Shown here piece after piece: positions 46,335-55,063 of a DNA stretch of 64,000 nucleotides. The notes below the pieces were generated by a model. The model made no database searches, was not told the DNA's origin, and worked only from the letters and a program-made list of their open reading frames with translations. A program made the position numbers and the translations under genes. The stretch's first letter is position 1; every line of letters begins with the position of its first letter. The stretch is from Mesorhizobium sp. ZC-5 (GTDB taxonomy: Bacteria > Pseudomonadota > Alphaproteobacteria > Rhizobiales > Rhizobiaceae). The stretch is taken from the NCBI RefSeq assembly GCF_025753855.1, contig NZ_JAOWPT010000001.1:62001-126000 (forward strand), in the 5' to 3' direction.

Positions 46335-47165
46335 ATGCTCGATATCAGACGCATCCCCATCCCCGCGCTGATCGGCCTTCTGCTGACGGTCCTCTTCGTC
46401 CTCGCGGCGGTCTTCGCCCCCTGGATCGCACCATACGGCAATGGCGAGATTGTCGGCGACGTCTGGGCGCCGATGTCGGCGGCCCATCTTCTGGGCACCG
46501 ACAATCTCGGCCGCGATCTGCTGTCGCGCATGATCTACGGCGCGCGCATCACGCTCTTCATCGCGGTTCTTGCCACCGCGCTTTCCTTCTCGCTCGGTTC
46601 CATACTCGGCTTTTCGGCCGCGGTCTTCGGCGGCTGGTTCGACACGCTCCTGTCGCGCCTCGTCGACCTTCTGATGTCCATCCCGACACTGATCATGGCT
46701 CTGGTCGTGCTCTCCGTGCTGCCGACCAATCTGGTGACGCTGATCCTCGTCATGGGCATACTGGATTCGACCCGCGTCTACCGCCTGTCGCGCGCCGTCG
46801 CCGTCGACATCAACGTCATGGACTATGTCGAGGCAGCCAAGTTGCGCGGCGAAGGCAGCGCGTGGATCATCTTTCGCGAGATTCTTCCCAACGCGCTCTC
46901 GCCGCTGATTTCCGAACTCGGCCTGCGCTTCATCTATGCCGTTCTTTTCCTGTCGACGCTGTCCTTCCTGGGATTGGGCGTGCAGCCGCCGGACGCCGAC
47001 TGGGGCGGCATGGTCAAGGAAAACAAGGACGGCATCGTGTTCGGCATTCCGGCGGCACTGATCCCGGCCGCCGCGATCGCCGCATTGGCCATTTCGGTCA
47101 ACCTGGTCGCCGACTGGATTCTCAATCGGACCACCGATCTCAAGGGAGGCCGCGGCAATGGCTAA
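46335..47165 (+). CDS. ABC transporter permease, DppC type
   Basis: 276 residues with six membrane segments, LLGTDNLGRDLLSRMIYGAR near residue 55, and the EAA-type loop VEAAKLRGEGSAWIIFREILPNALS. The ending GLGVQPPDADWGGMVKE is the usual DppC C-terminal region. It overlaps the ATPase gene by 8 bases. Confidence 0.94.
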   Translation: MLDIRRIPIPALIGLLLTVLFVLAAVFAPWIAPYGNGEIVGDVWAPMSAAHLLGTDNLGRDLLSRMIYGARITLFIAVLATALSFSLGSILGFSAAVFGGWFDTLLSRLVDLLMSIPTLIMALVVLSVLPTNLVTLILVMGILDSTRVYRLSRAVAVDINVMDYVEAAKLRGEGSAWIIFREILPNALSPLISELGLRFIYAVLFLSTLSFLGLGVQPPDADWGGMVKENKDGIVFGIPAALIPAAAIAALAISVNLVADWILNRTTDLKGGRGNG

Positions 47166-48831
47166 GGCTCCATCCAGGCGCCGCTCCACCGGCGAAGGCG
47201 GCACGCTGCTCGACATCAGGAACCTCAAGATCGAGGCGACCGTCTATCCACCCGGCGAGGCGCCGCGCAAGGTCACCATCGTCGACAATGTTTCCCTGAC
47301 CTTGCAGCGCGGCAAGGTGCTCGGCCTGATCGGCGAATCCGGCGCAGGCAAGTCGACGATCGGCCTCTCGTCCATGGGTTTTGGCCGCGGCGGCGTCAGG
47401 ATCACCGGCGGCGAGGTCATTCTCAACGGCCGCGACATCATGAAGGGCAGCATCGCCGATTTCCGCAAATTGCGCGGCAACGAGGTCTGCTACGTCGCGC
47501 AGTCGGCCGCAGCGGCCTTCAATCCTGCGCAGCGGCTGATGGACCAGGTCGTCGAGGCGGCCCTCGAACATGGCAATGCCAAACGCGCCGACGCCGAAAA
47601 GCGCGCGGTGGCGCTGTTCAAGAAACTTGGTCTCCCCGATCCCGAAAACATCGGCAAGCGGTTTCCGCACCAGGTTTCCGGAGGCCAGTTGCAGCGCGTC
47701 ATGACCGCAATGGCGCTCTGCTCGGAGCCTGACCTGATTGTCTTCGACGAGCCGACCACCGCGCTCGATGTCACCACGCAGATCGACGTGCTTGCCGCCA
47801 TCAAGGATGCCATCCGCGACACCGGCGTCGCCGCGCTCTACATCACTCACGACCTCGCCGTGGTGGCGCAGGTCGCTGACGAGATCATGGTGCTGCGCCA
47901 CGGCAAGCTGGTCGAATGGGGCGACACCCGCCAGATCATCCAGGAGCCCCGCCAGGAATACACCAACGCCCTGGTGTCGGTTCACCATATCGCGCATCAG
48001 GAAAAGAAACCCGGCAAGGATCCGGTCCTGTCGGTGAAGAACGTGACCGCAGCCTACGGCGGCGGCGTCATCAAGGTTCTGAAGAACGTTTCGGTCGACA
48101 TCCATGCCGGCCAGACGCTCGCCGTCGTCGGCGAGTCCGGGTCGGGGAAATCGACCCTGGCGCGCGCCATCACCGGCCTCCTGCCGCCCGAGCAAGGCAC
48201 CATCAGCTTTGCCGGCAAGCCGCTTCCCGGCCGCCTCGCCGACCGCAACAAGGACGAGTTGCGGCAGTTGCAGATGATCTACCAGATGGCCGACGTGGCG
48301 ATGAATCCGCGCCAGACCGTCGGCACCATCATCGGCAGGCCGCTGGAGTTCTATTTCGGCCTGCGTGGAAAACAGCGCGACGTGCGCGTCGCCGAACTGC
48401 TCGACAAGATCGAGATGGGCAAGGGTTTCATCGACCGCTATCCGGCCGAGCTTTCCGGCGGCCAGAAGCAGCGCGTCTGCATCGCCCGCGCGCTGGCCGC
48501 CAAGCCGAAGCTGATCATCTGCGACGAGGTAACCTCGGCACTCGATCCGCTGGTCGCCAACGGCATCCTGAAGTTGCTGCTCGAACTGCAGGCCGAGGAA
48601 AGCGTTGCCTACCTTTTCATCACCCACGACCTCGCAACCGTGAAATCGATCGCCGACTCCATAGCCGTGATGTATCGCGGTGAAGTGGTGCGTTACGGGC
48701 CGAAGAGCGACGTGCTCAAGCCGCCCTTCGACGCCTACACCGAACTCTTGCTGTCATCGGTGCCGGAGATGGAGATCGGCTGGCTGGAAAAGGCGATCAA
48801 GACCCGACGCATGGAGAGCGCCGGGAATTAG
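47158..48831 (+). CDS. ABC transporter ATPase, fused DppD-DppF type
   Basis: 557 residues containing two ATPase domains. Walker A motifs are GESGAGKST (first half) and GESGSGKST (second half); signature motifs are VSGGQLQRV and LSGGQKQRV; Walker B motifs are LIVFDEPTT and LIICDEVTS. Separate DppD and DppF are thus joined in one chain, which saves a gene in this operon. The start is ATG 47158 with GGAGG, inside the end of the previous gene. Confidence 0.95.
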   Translation: MAKAPSRRRSTGEGGTLLDIRNLKIEATVYPPGEAPRKVTIVDNVSLTLQRGKVLGLIGESGAGKSTIGLSSMGFGRGGVRITGGEVILNGRDIMKGSIADFRKLRGNEVCYVAQSAAAAFNPAQRLMDQVVEAALEHGNAKRADAEKRAVALFKKLGLPDPENIGKRFPHQVSGGQLQRVMTAMALCSEPDLIVFDEPTTALDVTTQIDVLAAIKDAIRDTGVAALYITHDLAVVAQVADEIMVLRHGKLVEWGDTRQIIQEPRQEYTNALVSVHHIAHQEKKPGKDPVLSVKNVTAAYGGGVIKVLKNVSVDIHAGQTLAVVGESGSGKSTLARAITGLLPPEQGTISFAGKPLPGRLADRNKDELRQLQMIYQMADVAMNPRQTVGTIIGRPLEFYFGLRGKQRDVRVAELLDKIEMGKGFIDRYPAELSGGQKQRVCIARALAAKPKLIICDEVTSALDPLVANGILKLLLELQAEESVAYLFITHDLATVKSIADSIAVMYRGEVVRYGPKSDVLKPPFDAYTELLLSSVPEMEIGWLEKAIKTRRMESAGN

Positions 48832-48878
48832 CTTTCTTCTCCCTGGATCGGCTTGCGGCCTGCGTTACTGCATCGGCC

Positions 48879-48971
48879 CGAAAATCGGCTCCGATTTTCG
48901 GAAAGCACGATGCATGGATTCAAAGTGTTAGAGCGTCCTTTGCGCGTCCAAACGGACGCGCGGCGCTCTAA
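48879..48971. repeat. Rhizobial palindromic repeat, probable convergent terminator
   Basis: Two hairpins: CGAAAATCGG/CCGATTTTCG (48879-48900), and a longer one with outer arms TTAGAGCG/CGCTCTAA (48928-48971) and inner arms GCGCGTCC/GGACGCGC. I recognise the combination, including GAAAGCACGATGCA between the hairpins, as a sequence repeated in many Mesorhizobium-type genomes. The right end forms the stop codon of the GH16 gene. It likely ends transcription from both sides. Confidence 0.75.
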
Positions 48972-50425
48972 AGCCACCAATCGTCAGTACCGGCCGATGG
49001 CGCCGGGATCTCCGTCTGACCCGCGTCTGCCAACGTGCCCGCATCGTTCAATTCATAGGCACGGATATAGTCGATCTGCATTTCCGCCGGCGTAGCCAGC
49101 CCGTCGGAGGGCGTTCCGGCAGCACCCCCGACGGCCAGATTGACCAGCATGTACATCGGATCGTGCATGTCGTCCGGCGTGTCGGCGCGAAACACCTCGA
49201 CACCGTCGAAATACCAGACGAGTTCGTCTTCCGTCCAAAGCAGGCCGTAGGTGTGGAAACCCTCGGTATCGGGCACATTCACCGCCGACCCGACCGTCGT
49301 CTGGCTGCCGGTCTCGTTCGAATGTGCCGCGACATGCACGGTGTTCGGATCCTGCCCGCGCATCTCCACGACATCGAGTTCAGGCGGCCAGGAGCCATCC
49401 TCCGGCAGCAGCCAGAAAGCCGGCCAGACGCCGTGATTGTCAGGCATGTCGGCGCGGATCTCGAAATAGCCGTAGGTCTGGGAAAAGGTTTCGTCGGTGG
49501 TCAGCAGGCCTGATGTGTATTCGTAGCCGTTGATATGGGGCTGGATCGCATTCGAAGCCCGCGCGGCGGTGACGGTCAGCACGCCATCGTCGATGCTGAA
49601 CGGATTGACGGAACTTGTCGGCGCGTATCCATGGTCGATGTACCACTGCTTTTCGCCATTCCGGGTAAGCGAACTGCCATTCTCTCCCCCCCACCAGAAA
49701 TTGGTATCCCAGGTGCCGCTGCTGCCTTCCCGAAGGCTGAGCGTGTCGAACTCATCCGAAAAGGACAGCGTGAGGTTCGACCTGTCGAGGCTGAGTTTGA
49801 ACTGGCTGGCCGCGAACTGGTCGACATTCGTGTTTGCAAACACCAGCACCTCGTCATTTCCGAGGTCGAGCCGCACGTCGGCGCCGGACTGCACCATGCT
49901 GGCCTGGACCTCCTCGAACGAACTGAACCCGTAGCCGTTCAGCCGAACAGTGTCGTGGCTCTCGAAATCCAGGATCAGGTCGCTCCCGGTGCCGGCCGCG
50001 AAGATGAAGACATCGGCACCGGCGCCCCCCTTCAGCACGTCGTCGCCAAGGCTGCCGTCGATCGTCTGCTTGCCCGAACCGCCGCTGATGATGTTGTTGC
50101 CGGCGTTGCCGATGGCATAGCGCCCGTTGCCGGTCACCGTAAGGTTCTCGATGTTGTCCGCCAGCGTGGTGCTCATCCAGGTCTCGACGGTATCGACACC
50201 CTCGCCCGCCTTTTCCGACGCCCGGTTGATGCTGGAATAAAGGTGGTAGATATCGTCGCCGAGCCCACCCTGCATGGTGACGTTCACGCCGCTGTCGCCC
50301 CACATGGAGTCGTTCTTGGCGCTGCCGTAGAGCTGCGGGCCGGAGCCTGTTGCCGAGAAGTGATTGACCGAAGAAGCGCTGTAGGGGAGAGGAACGCCTT
50401 TGGCGTTGATCACGGTAGCCATCAT
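48968..50425 (-). CDS. Secreted glycoside hydrolase family 16 glycanase with RTX calcium-binding repeats
   Basis: 485 residues. The N-terminal quarter holds RTX-type nonapeptide units (GGLGDDIYHL near residue 53, NAGNNIISGGSG near 107, GSLGDDVLKGGAGAD near 124), so it probably leaves the cell by a type I exporter. The catalytic GH16 domain covers roughly residues 220-465, with the nucleophile and acid/base glutamates in ELDVVEMRG near residue 347. Related rhizobial enzymes such as ExsH and PlyA cut the bacterium's own exopolysaccharide. No exporter is adjacent. Its stop codon lies in the repeat element. The RTX repeats precede the catalytic domain here, as in some PlyA types. Confidence 0.9.
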   Translation of the reverse strand: MMATVINAKGVPLPYSASSVNHFSATGSGPQLYGSAKNDSMWGDSGVNVTMQGGLGDDIYHLYSSINRASEKAGEGVDTVETWMSTTLADNIENLTVTGNGRYAIGNAGNNIISGGSGKQTIDGSLGDDVLKGGAGADVFIFAAGTGSDLILDFESHDTVRLNGYGFSSFEEVQASMVQSGADVRLDLGNDEVLVFANTNVDQFAASQFKLSLDRSNLTLSFSDEFDTLSLREGSSGTWDTNFWWGGENGSSLTRNGEKQWYIDHGYAPTSSVNPFSIDDGVLTVTAARASNAIQPHINGYEYTSGLLTTDETFSQTYGYFEIRADMPDNHGVWPAFWLLPEDGSWPPELDVVEMRGQDPNTVHVAAHSNETGSQTTVGSAVNVPDTEGFHTYGLLWTEDELVWYFDGVEVFRADTPDDMHDPMYMLVNLAVGGAAGTPSDGLATPAEMQIDYIRAYELNDAGTLADAGQTEIPAPSAGTDDWWL

Positions 50426-51124
50426 GGCCTCCTGTTACGTCTCGCCCACCTGGGGTTAGGCGTAACATCCGATCCCGCTTCTGGCGACCGGCAGTCGTTA
50501 ACGTTGTGCTACACGAGGTTAACAAAGAGTGCATTGCAACAGGAGATTGCTGCGGCGCGAAGAGACCGCAGCTGACTTCGGGTGGACGAATCTCCGAGCG
50601 ATGGCGAGTGTGTCTTTCGACGTGGACAAAAATATTCAGATTCACGCGATTTTCGCCTCAGCCAAAGATTCTTCGCAGCAATTTCAATGACTTGTACGAT
50701 TTCTGCAAAATTCGTCTGTCCACACCCTTCGCCGCCTCCCGCATAATGACCGTGTTGTTCTCTGTGGGGGTCTGGGTGGCCACCGGGTTGACCAGGGAGA
50801 ACAGCGGCGTCGGGACTGGCCTCGCTCCGGGTGCGAGGCTGGGGCACAGTGCTCCAAGGTTCCGGCCCTCGACGTACGGTGAGCCTACGGCCTTCGGGCA
50901 CAGGGCGAGCCGGGCGGGGCAGCAACGCCGGCGGTGCGCGCCTTTCGGGCATCGTTAGACTAAAAACAGCGCTGTCGGTCCGTCCGGCAGGCGCGCACCG
51001 CCTCCCCCACACCTTTTACACGGGAGGCACGACAGCCTCCCAATGGCCAGGGCGGATTTCCGCAGCGTGGCAACGGAGAAGTGCGGCTATCCCTCCCTTC
51101 GTGAGGGATAGCCTTTACTGACAA
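50426..51124. other. Gene-free, GC-rich region with stable inverted repeats; possible structured RNA
   Basis: About 700 bases with no convincing gene; open frames here are low in coding character. The left part holds the GH16 promoter. From about 50760 to 51040 it is dense in helices: GCCTCGC/GCGAGGC (50819-50842 area), a 14-bp perfect pair GGCGGTGCGCGCCT (50930-50943) with AGGCGCGCACCGCC (50989-51002), and GGGAGGC/GCCTCCC (51022-51041). I compared it by memory with RNase P, 6S, SRP and tmRNA and found no match. A non-coding RNA is possible but not shown. Confidence 0.4.
51086..51112. repeat. Palindromic repeat just beyond the esterase gene
   Basis: GCTATCCCTC and GAGGGATAGC, 10-bp arms around CCTTCGT. 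It is 12 bases past the stop of the esterase gene on the minus strand. No T-run follows on that strand, so it may be a REP-type element that stabilises the transcript end rather than a true terminator. Confidence 0.6.
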
Positions 51125-52066
51125 TCAATACGGCCAGGCACCCTTGCCCAGCGCGCTCACCGCGTCGACGATGCGCGAAAAGCTCTCACGAGCGCGGCCA
51201 ATCATGTGCCGGCCCCGCAGATAGCTGTGCACCAGCCCCGGCTCCTCGATCCACCATGCCTTGCCGCCGGCGGCAACGACGCGCGACATGTACGCCTCGC
51301 CGTCGGACGACAGCGGATCGCACTCGGCGGTGACGATGACGGTCGGCGGCAGCCTGGAAAAGTCGGTGTCCGCCAGAGGCGCCAGTGCGACGTCACCGGG
51401 AACCTCGTGTCCGCCGGTCCGGATCTTCTTGTAGTAATCGAGATCGCGCACAGTCAGCATCGGCGCTTCGGCATGCGTCAGATACGAGCCTTGCGACTGG
51501 TCGCCGCCAAGTCCGGGATAGATCAGCACCTGGCCGATCGGCCGCCGTCGGTGCGTGCGCGTCGCATGGCTGACTGCGGCGGCGAGATTGCCGCCGGCCG
51601 AATCGCCGCACAGCAGGATCGGCCTTGTATAGGCGCCTGCGGCCCATTCGAAGGCGCTCATCGCATCGTCGAACGCGGCGGGATGCCTGTGCTCCGGCGC
51701 CAGTCGATAGTCGACCGACACCACTTCATAGCCGCTGGGTTGGCAGAGCTCGGCGCAGACATCGTCATGGCTGTCCAGTCCGCCGAGGATGAAACCGCCG
51801 CCATGGATATAAAGCACCATGGCCGACGCTTCCGGCGCCGGAGTGCGGTAGATGCGGATGGGGATCGCATGCGTCGGCGTGCTTATCGCCGAATCTTCGG
51901 CACTGACGCCGTCCGGATAGCCGGCATGGAACTCGCGGCACATGCGGTCGTAGATGCGGCGCTGCTCTGCGATCGTGTAGTCGATCGTGTCGGGCGGATA
52001 GTAGCTGTTGGTCTTTTCGATGAAAGCCCAGGTCTCGGCGTCGATCAGTTTTTTGTAATCGGTCAT
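51125..52066 (-). CDS. Alpha/beta hydrolase, HSL-type esterase
   Basis: 313 residues from the ATG overlapping the hydratase stop (ATGA). Oxyanion motif HGGGF, nucleophile in GDSAGG, then Asp in CDPLSSDGEAY and His in GLVHSYLRG complete the catalytic triad. Such hydrolases cleave short acyl esters or thioesters. It is the last gene of the betaine-type operon, where a thioesterase is expected in the pathway, so it could be that activity; this is a guess from position. Confidence 0.85.
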   Translation of the reverse strand: MTDYKKLIDAETWAFIEKTNSYYPPDTIDYTIAEQRRIYDRMCREFHAGYPDGVSAEDSAISTPTHAIPIRIYRTPAPEASAMVLYIHGGGFILGGLDSHDDVCAELCQPSGYEVVSVDYRLAPEHRHPAAFDDAMSAFEWAAGAYTRPILLCGDSAGGNLAAAVSHATRTHRRRPIGQVLIYPGLGGDQSQGSYLTHAEAPMLTVRDLDYYKKIRTGGHEVPGDVALAPLADTDFSRLPPTVIVTAECDPLSSDGEAYMSRVVAAGGKAWWIEEPGLVHSYLRGRHMIGRARESFSRIVDAVSALGKGAWPY

Positions 52067-52845
52067 TTGCCCTTCCAGACGGGATCGCGTTTTTCTGCAA
52101 ACGCGCGAAAGCCCTCCTGGTTGTCGTCGGAAGCATACAATTCGTCGACGGTGCGGAACTTGCGCTTGGTGATCCAGTTCATTGCATCCTGGAATTCCAT
52201 CGCCTCGGCGTGCCGCGCCACCTCCTTGATGGCGGCGAAGACCAGCGGCGGCCCACCGGCCAGCAGCCTTGCGATTTCCCAAACCCGGTCTTCCAGCTTT
52301 TCCTTGGGCAGCACCTCGTTGACCAGGCCCCAGCGATGCGCCTCGGCCACGTCCATCCAGCGTCCGGTCAGCAGAAGGTCCATGGCGACATGATAGGGGA
52401 TGCGTTTCGGCAATTTCACCGTCGCCGCGTCGGCCAGCGTGCCAGCCTTGATCTCCGGCAGCGCGAAGCTCGAATGGTCGGAAGCGTAGATCAGGTCGCA
52501 GGAAAGCGCCAGCTCGAAGCCGCCGCCGACCGCCATGCCGTTGACGCAAGCGATCACCGGCTTGTTCATGTCGCGCAGTTCCTGCAGGCCGGCAAAGCCG
52601 CCGACCCCGTAGTCGCCGTCGACGGCGTCGCCGCCTGCCGCGGCCTTCAGGTCCCAACCGGCGCAGAAGAATTTGTCTCCCGCCGTCTTCACGATGGCGA
52701 CCCGCAGTTCCGGATCGTCGCGGAACGCCTGGAACGTTTCGCCCATCAGCCGCGACGTCTTCAGGTCGATCGCGTTTGCCTTCGGCCGGTCGAGCGTGAC
52801 CTCGAGGATCGCGCCGTCGCGGCGGGTGGTGATGATGTCAGACAT
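52063..52845 (-). CDS. Enoyl-CoA hydratase, crotonobetainyl-CoA hydratase (CaiD)-like
   Basis: 260 residues, crotonase family. The oxyanion loops are NGMAVGGGFELALSCDLI and KTAGDKFFCAGWDLKAA. The LPEIKAGTLADAATVKLPKRIP segment resembles CaiD, which adds water to crotonobetainyl-CoA to make L-carnitinyl-CoA. The start overlaps the end of the acyl-CoA synthetase gene by 8 bases. Assignment to carnitine is mainly from its neighbours. Confidence 0.85.
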   Translation of the reverse strand: MSDIITTRRDGAILEVTLDRPKANAIDLKTSRLMGETFQAFRDDPELRVAIVKTAGDKFFCAGWDLKAAAGGDAVDGDYGVGGFAGLQELRDMNKPVIACVNGMAVGGGFELALSCDLIYASDHSSFALPEIKAGTLADAATVKLPKRIPYHVAMDLLLTGRWMDVAEAHRWGLVNEVLPKEKLEDRVWEIARLLAGGPPLVFAAIKEVARHAEAMEFQDAMNWITKRKFRTVDELYASDDNQEGFRAFAEKRDPVWKGK

Positions 52846-55060
52846 GGTTCCTCCTTGGCGAGACGTCGAAGCCAGCGCCCTTCTCCCCGTTCACGGGGAG
52901 AAGGGAAGACTCCACCAGCAGCGCGTCCGCAATCCACGCGCCCTTGCCCTCACCGCAGACGATGAGCGGGTTGATGTCGAGTTCCTCGATCCGCTCAGCA
53001 TTGCGAATCCCGAAATCGGCAATGCCGAGAATGGCATCCACCGCAGCATCGAGATCGGCCTTGGCGCGGCCGCGATAGCCGTCGAGCAGCGGGAACAGTT
53101 TCAGGCCACGCAACGCGTTCTCGACATCCTGGCGTGTCGCCGGCAAGAGCAACGTGGCGCTGTCCTTCAACAGCTCGACCAGCACGCCACCCGTACCGAT
53201 GGTCATCACCGGTCCGAACAGCGGATCGGCGGTAATGCCGACGATCAGCTCGGCAATGCCGTCCTGAACCATGCGCTCGACATAAAGCCCGCTGCCCAGA
53301 ACGGCGAGGTCGGCTGCTGCCGCCCTCACCGCATCGGCGTCGAGCAGATTGAGCCGCACCGCGCCATGCTCGCTCTTATGTGCAACGCCGAGCGCCTTCA
53401 GCGCGACGGGAAAGCCCAGCGCCACGGCGGCGCTCACCGCCTCATCAGTGGTCGAGACGGATCGACCGCCCGGAACAGGCAGGCCGGATGCCGCCAGGAG
53501 AGCCTTGGCGGCGGCTTCGGAAGGCTGGCTCCATTCCTCGCCCCCATGAAATGGGGGAGAGGTGGCGAGGCCCGCAGGGCCGAGACGGAGAGGGGGCAAC
53601 TTCCTTGCGCCGCTCATCCCCCTCTCCGCCTCGCTTCGCTCGGCACCTCTCCCCCCCATGGGGGGCGAGGAAGGTTGCTTCCACATCTCCCCGATGAACG
53701 CCGCAGCCTCCGCCGCATCCATGGCTTCAACAATACCGTGCAACGGAACGATACCGCGTTTGAACAGCTCCGCCGCGTGCTCTTCCGGCAGGTTTTCCAG
53801 CATCGAGCTGACGATCGCACCGCGTGCGCCGTTGGTTTTCAGCGCGGCCTCGAAAGCTCGCACCGTCGGCCACCAGTCGGCATCCGAGCAACGGTCGGCG
53901 CGCGGAAAATCCAGCACCAACATATTGAGATCGAACCCGCCCGAAACCATCGCCGTAAACGTCTCGGTCATCGCCGGTTCGTTGTTCCAGATGAAGGTAT
54001 GGTAGTCGAGCGGATTGGCCACCGCGACGAGCGGGCCGAGCGTCGATTTTACCCGCGCGCGGTGCGTTTCGCCGAGCGACGGGAAACGAACTCCACGCCC
54101 TTCCGCGCTGTCGGCTATCACCGAAGCCTCGCCGCCGGAGCAACTCATCGACGACAGGCTGCGGCCGGCAAGCGGCCCTCCGGCATGAAGCAGCTTCAGC
54201 GTCTCGAGAAACGACGGGATCGAATTCACCCGTGCGATGCCGAGTCGCTTCAGGAAGGCATCGGAAGCAGCGTCGGAGCCGGCGAGCGAAGCCGTATGCG
54301 AGATCGTCGCCGCGCGCGCCTGTTCGGAGCGGCCGACCTTCATCGCGACGATCGGCTTCTTCAGTTCGCGTGCGCGCGCCGCCAGCCGCTCGAATCCGGC
54401 GGCACTGTCGAAGCCTTCGATGTGCAACCCGAGGCACGAGACGCGCTCGTCCTCGATCAAGCCGAGCGCCATTTCCGACAGGCCGGTCTGCGCCTGGTTG
54501 CCGGCCGTCATCAGGAAAGCGAGCGGCAGGCCGCGCTTCTGCATGGTCAGGTTGCAGGCGATATTCGACGACTGCGTGATGATCGCGGCACCCCGTGTAC
54601 CCGGTGCAAGCCGCTGGCCGCCGTGCTGGTCGGGCCACAGAAGCGCGCCGTCGGCATAGTTGATCAGGCCGTAACAATTCGGCCCGATGATCGGCATGTC
54701 GCCGGCCGCCTCGATCAGTTCGCGCTGCAGCCGCTCGCCGTCCTCGTCATAGTCGCCGGTCTCCAGGAACCCCGAGGCGAAGCAGGTGGCCGCCCCGGCG
54801 CCGCGTTCGCGCAGCGCGCGCACCATCTCGATCGTCAGGTTGCGATTGACGCCGATGAAGGTTGCGTCCGGCGCTCCCGGCAGTTCCGCGACGGTCTTGT
54901 AGGCCTTGACGCCTTCGATGGTGTCCTTGGTCGGATGGACCGGCCAGATGTCGCCGGCAAAGCCCATCTTCAGCGACTGCTTGACGACACTGGTGCCGAA
55001 TGCGCCACCGCCGATGACGGCGATGGATTTCGGACGCAGAAGGCGCTCGAGGCGGTTCAT
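52838..55060 (-). CDS. ADP-forming acyl-CoA synthetase (acetate-CoA ligase family), two repeat-derived inserts
   Basis: 740 residues. The N-terminal CoA-binding domain (RPKSIAVIGGGAFG) and two succinyl-CoA-ligase-like domains are followed by an ATP-grasp domain (GFPVALKALGVAHKSEHGAVRL, and RIEELDINPLIV near the end). It joins CoA to an acid using ATP. Context suggests gamma-butyrobetaine or a similar acid as substrate. Residues about 464-508, between GEMWKQ and SEAAAKALLAA, come from a palindromic repeat, and the last 20 or so residues contain another (LLPVNGEKGAGFD). Both lie at domain boundaries or ends, which would be tolerated. Confidence 0.88.
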   Translation of the reverse strand: MNRLERLLRPKSIAVIGGGAFGTSVVKQSLKMGFAGDIWPVHPTKDTIEGVKAYKTVAELPGAPDATFIGVNRNLTIEMVRALRERGAGAATCFASGFLETGDYDEDGERLQRELIEAAGDMPIIGPNCYGLINYADGALLWPDQHGGQRLAPGTRGAAIITQSSNIACNLTMQKRGLPLAFLMTAGNQAQTGLSEMALGLIEDERVSCLGLHIEGFDSAAGFERLAARARELKKPIVAMKVGRSEQARAATISHTASLAGSDAASDAFLKRLGIARVNSIPSFLETLKLLHAGGPLAGRSLSSMSCSGGEASVIADSAEGRGVRFPSLGETHRARVKSTLGPLVAVANPLDYHTFIWNNEPAMTETFTAMVSGGFDLNMLVLDFPRADRCSDADWWPTVRAFEAALKTNGARGAIVSSMLENLPEEHAAELFKRGIVPLHGIVEAMDAAEAAAFIGEMWKQPSSPPMGGRGAERSEAERGMSGARKLPPLRLGPAGLATSPPFHGGEEWSQPSEAAAKALLAASGLPVPGGRSVSTTDEAVSAAVALGFPVALKALGVAHKSEHGAVRLNLLDADAVRAAAADLAVLGSGLYVERMVQDGIAELIVGITADPLFGPVMTIGTGGVLVELLKDSATLLLPATRQDVENALRGLKLFPLLDGYRGRAKADLDAAVDAILGIADFGIRNAERIEELDINPLIVCGEGKGAWIADALLVESSLLPVNGEKGAGFDVSPRRNHV
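52878..52905. repeat. Palindromic repeat encoding the C-terminus of the acyl-CoA synthetase
   Basis: CCCTTCTCCCCG and CGGGGAGAAGGG, 12-bp perfect arms around TTCA. It is in frame and contributes a Leu-Leu-Pro-Val-Asn-Gly-Glu-Lys stretch before the stop codon. Confidence 0.75.
53534..53673. repeat. Composite palindromic repeat inserted in frame in the acyl-CoA synthetase
   Basis: The outer parts 53536-53562 and 53646-53670 are near-perfect complements of each other and each is itself a hairpin of C and G runs around ATG. The 80 bases between are GC-rich (GAGGCCCGCAGGGCC and similar). About 46 codons are read through without a stop. Confidence 0.75.
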
Positions 55061-55063
55061 GGA

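Noticed and set aside
45255-47228. A 657-codon minus-strand frame antisense to the dpp-like permeases
   Set aside because: Its Asp/Arg/His-rich composition is the typical mirror of GC-rich membrane-protein genes, and it has no known domain.
50506-50958. A 150-codon plus-strand frame in the gene-free region
   Set aside because: No ribosome site, repeat-rich composition, and it lies across strong RNA-like helices.
50740-51010. Possible RNase P, 6S, SRP or tmRNA gene
   Set aside because: None of the signature sequences (such as GAGGAAAGTC of RNase P or GGAAGGAAGCAGCC of SRP) is present; only a short CACAGAGAACA on the minus strand resembles RNase P and that is too little.
52067-52657. A 197-codon extension of the esterase gene
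   Set aside because: It is an off-frame reading of the CaiD-like hydratase; the esterase starts at the ATGA overlap.
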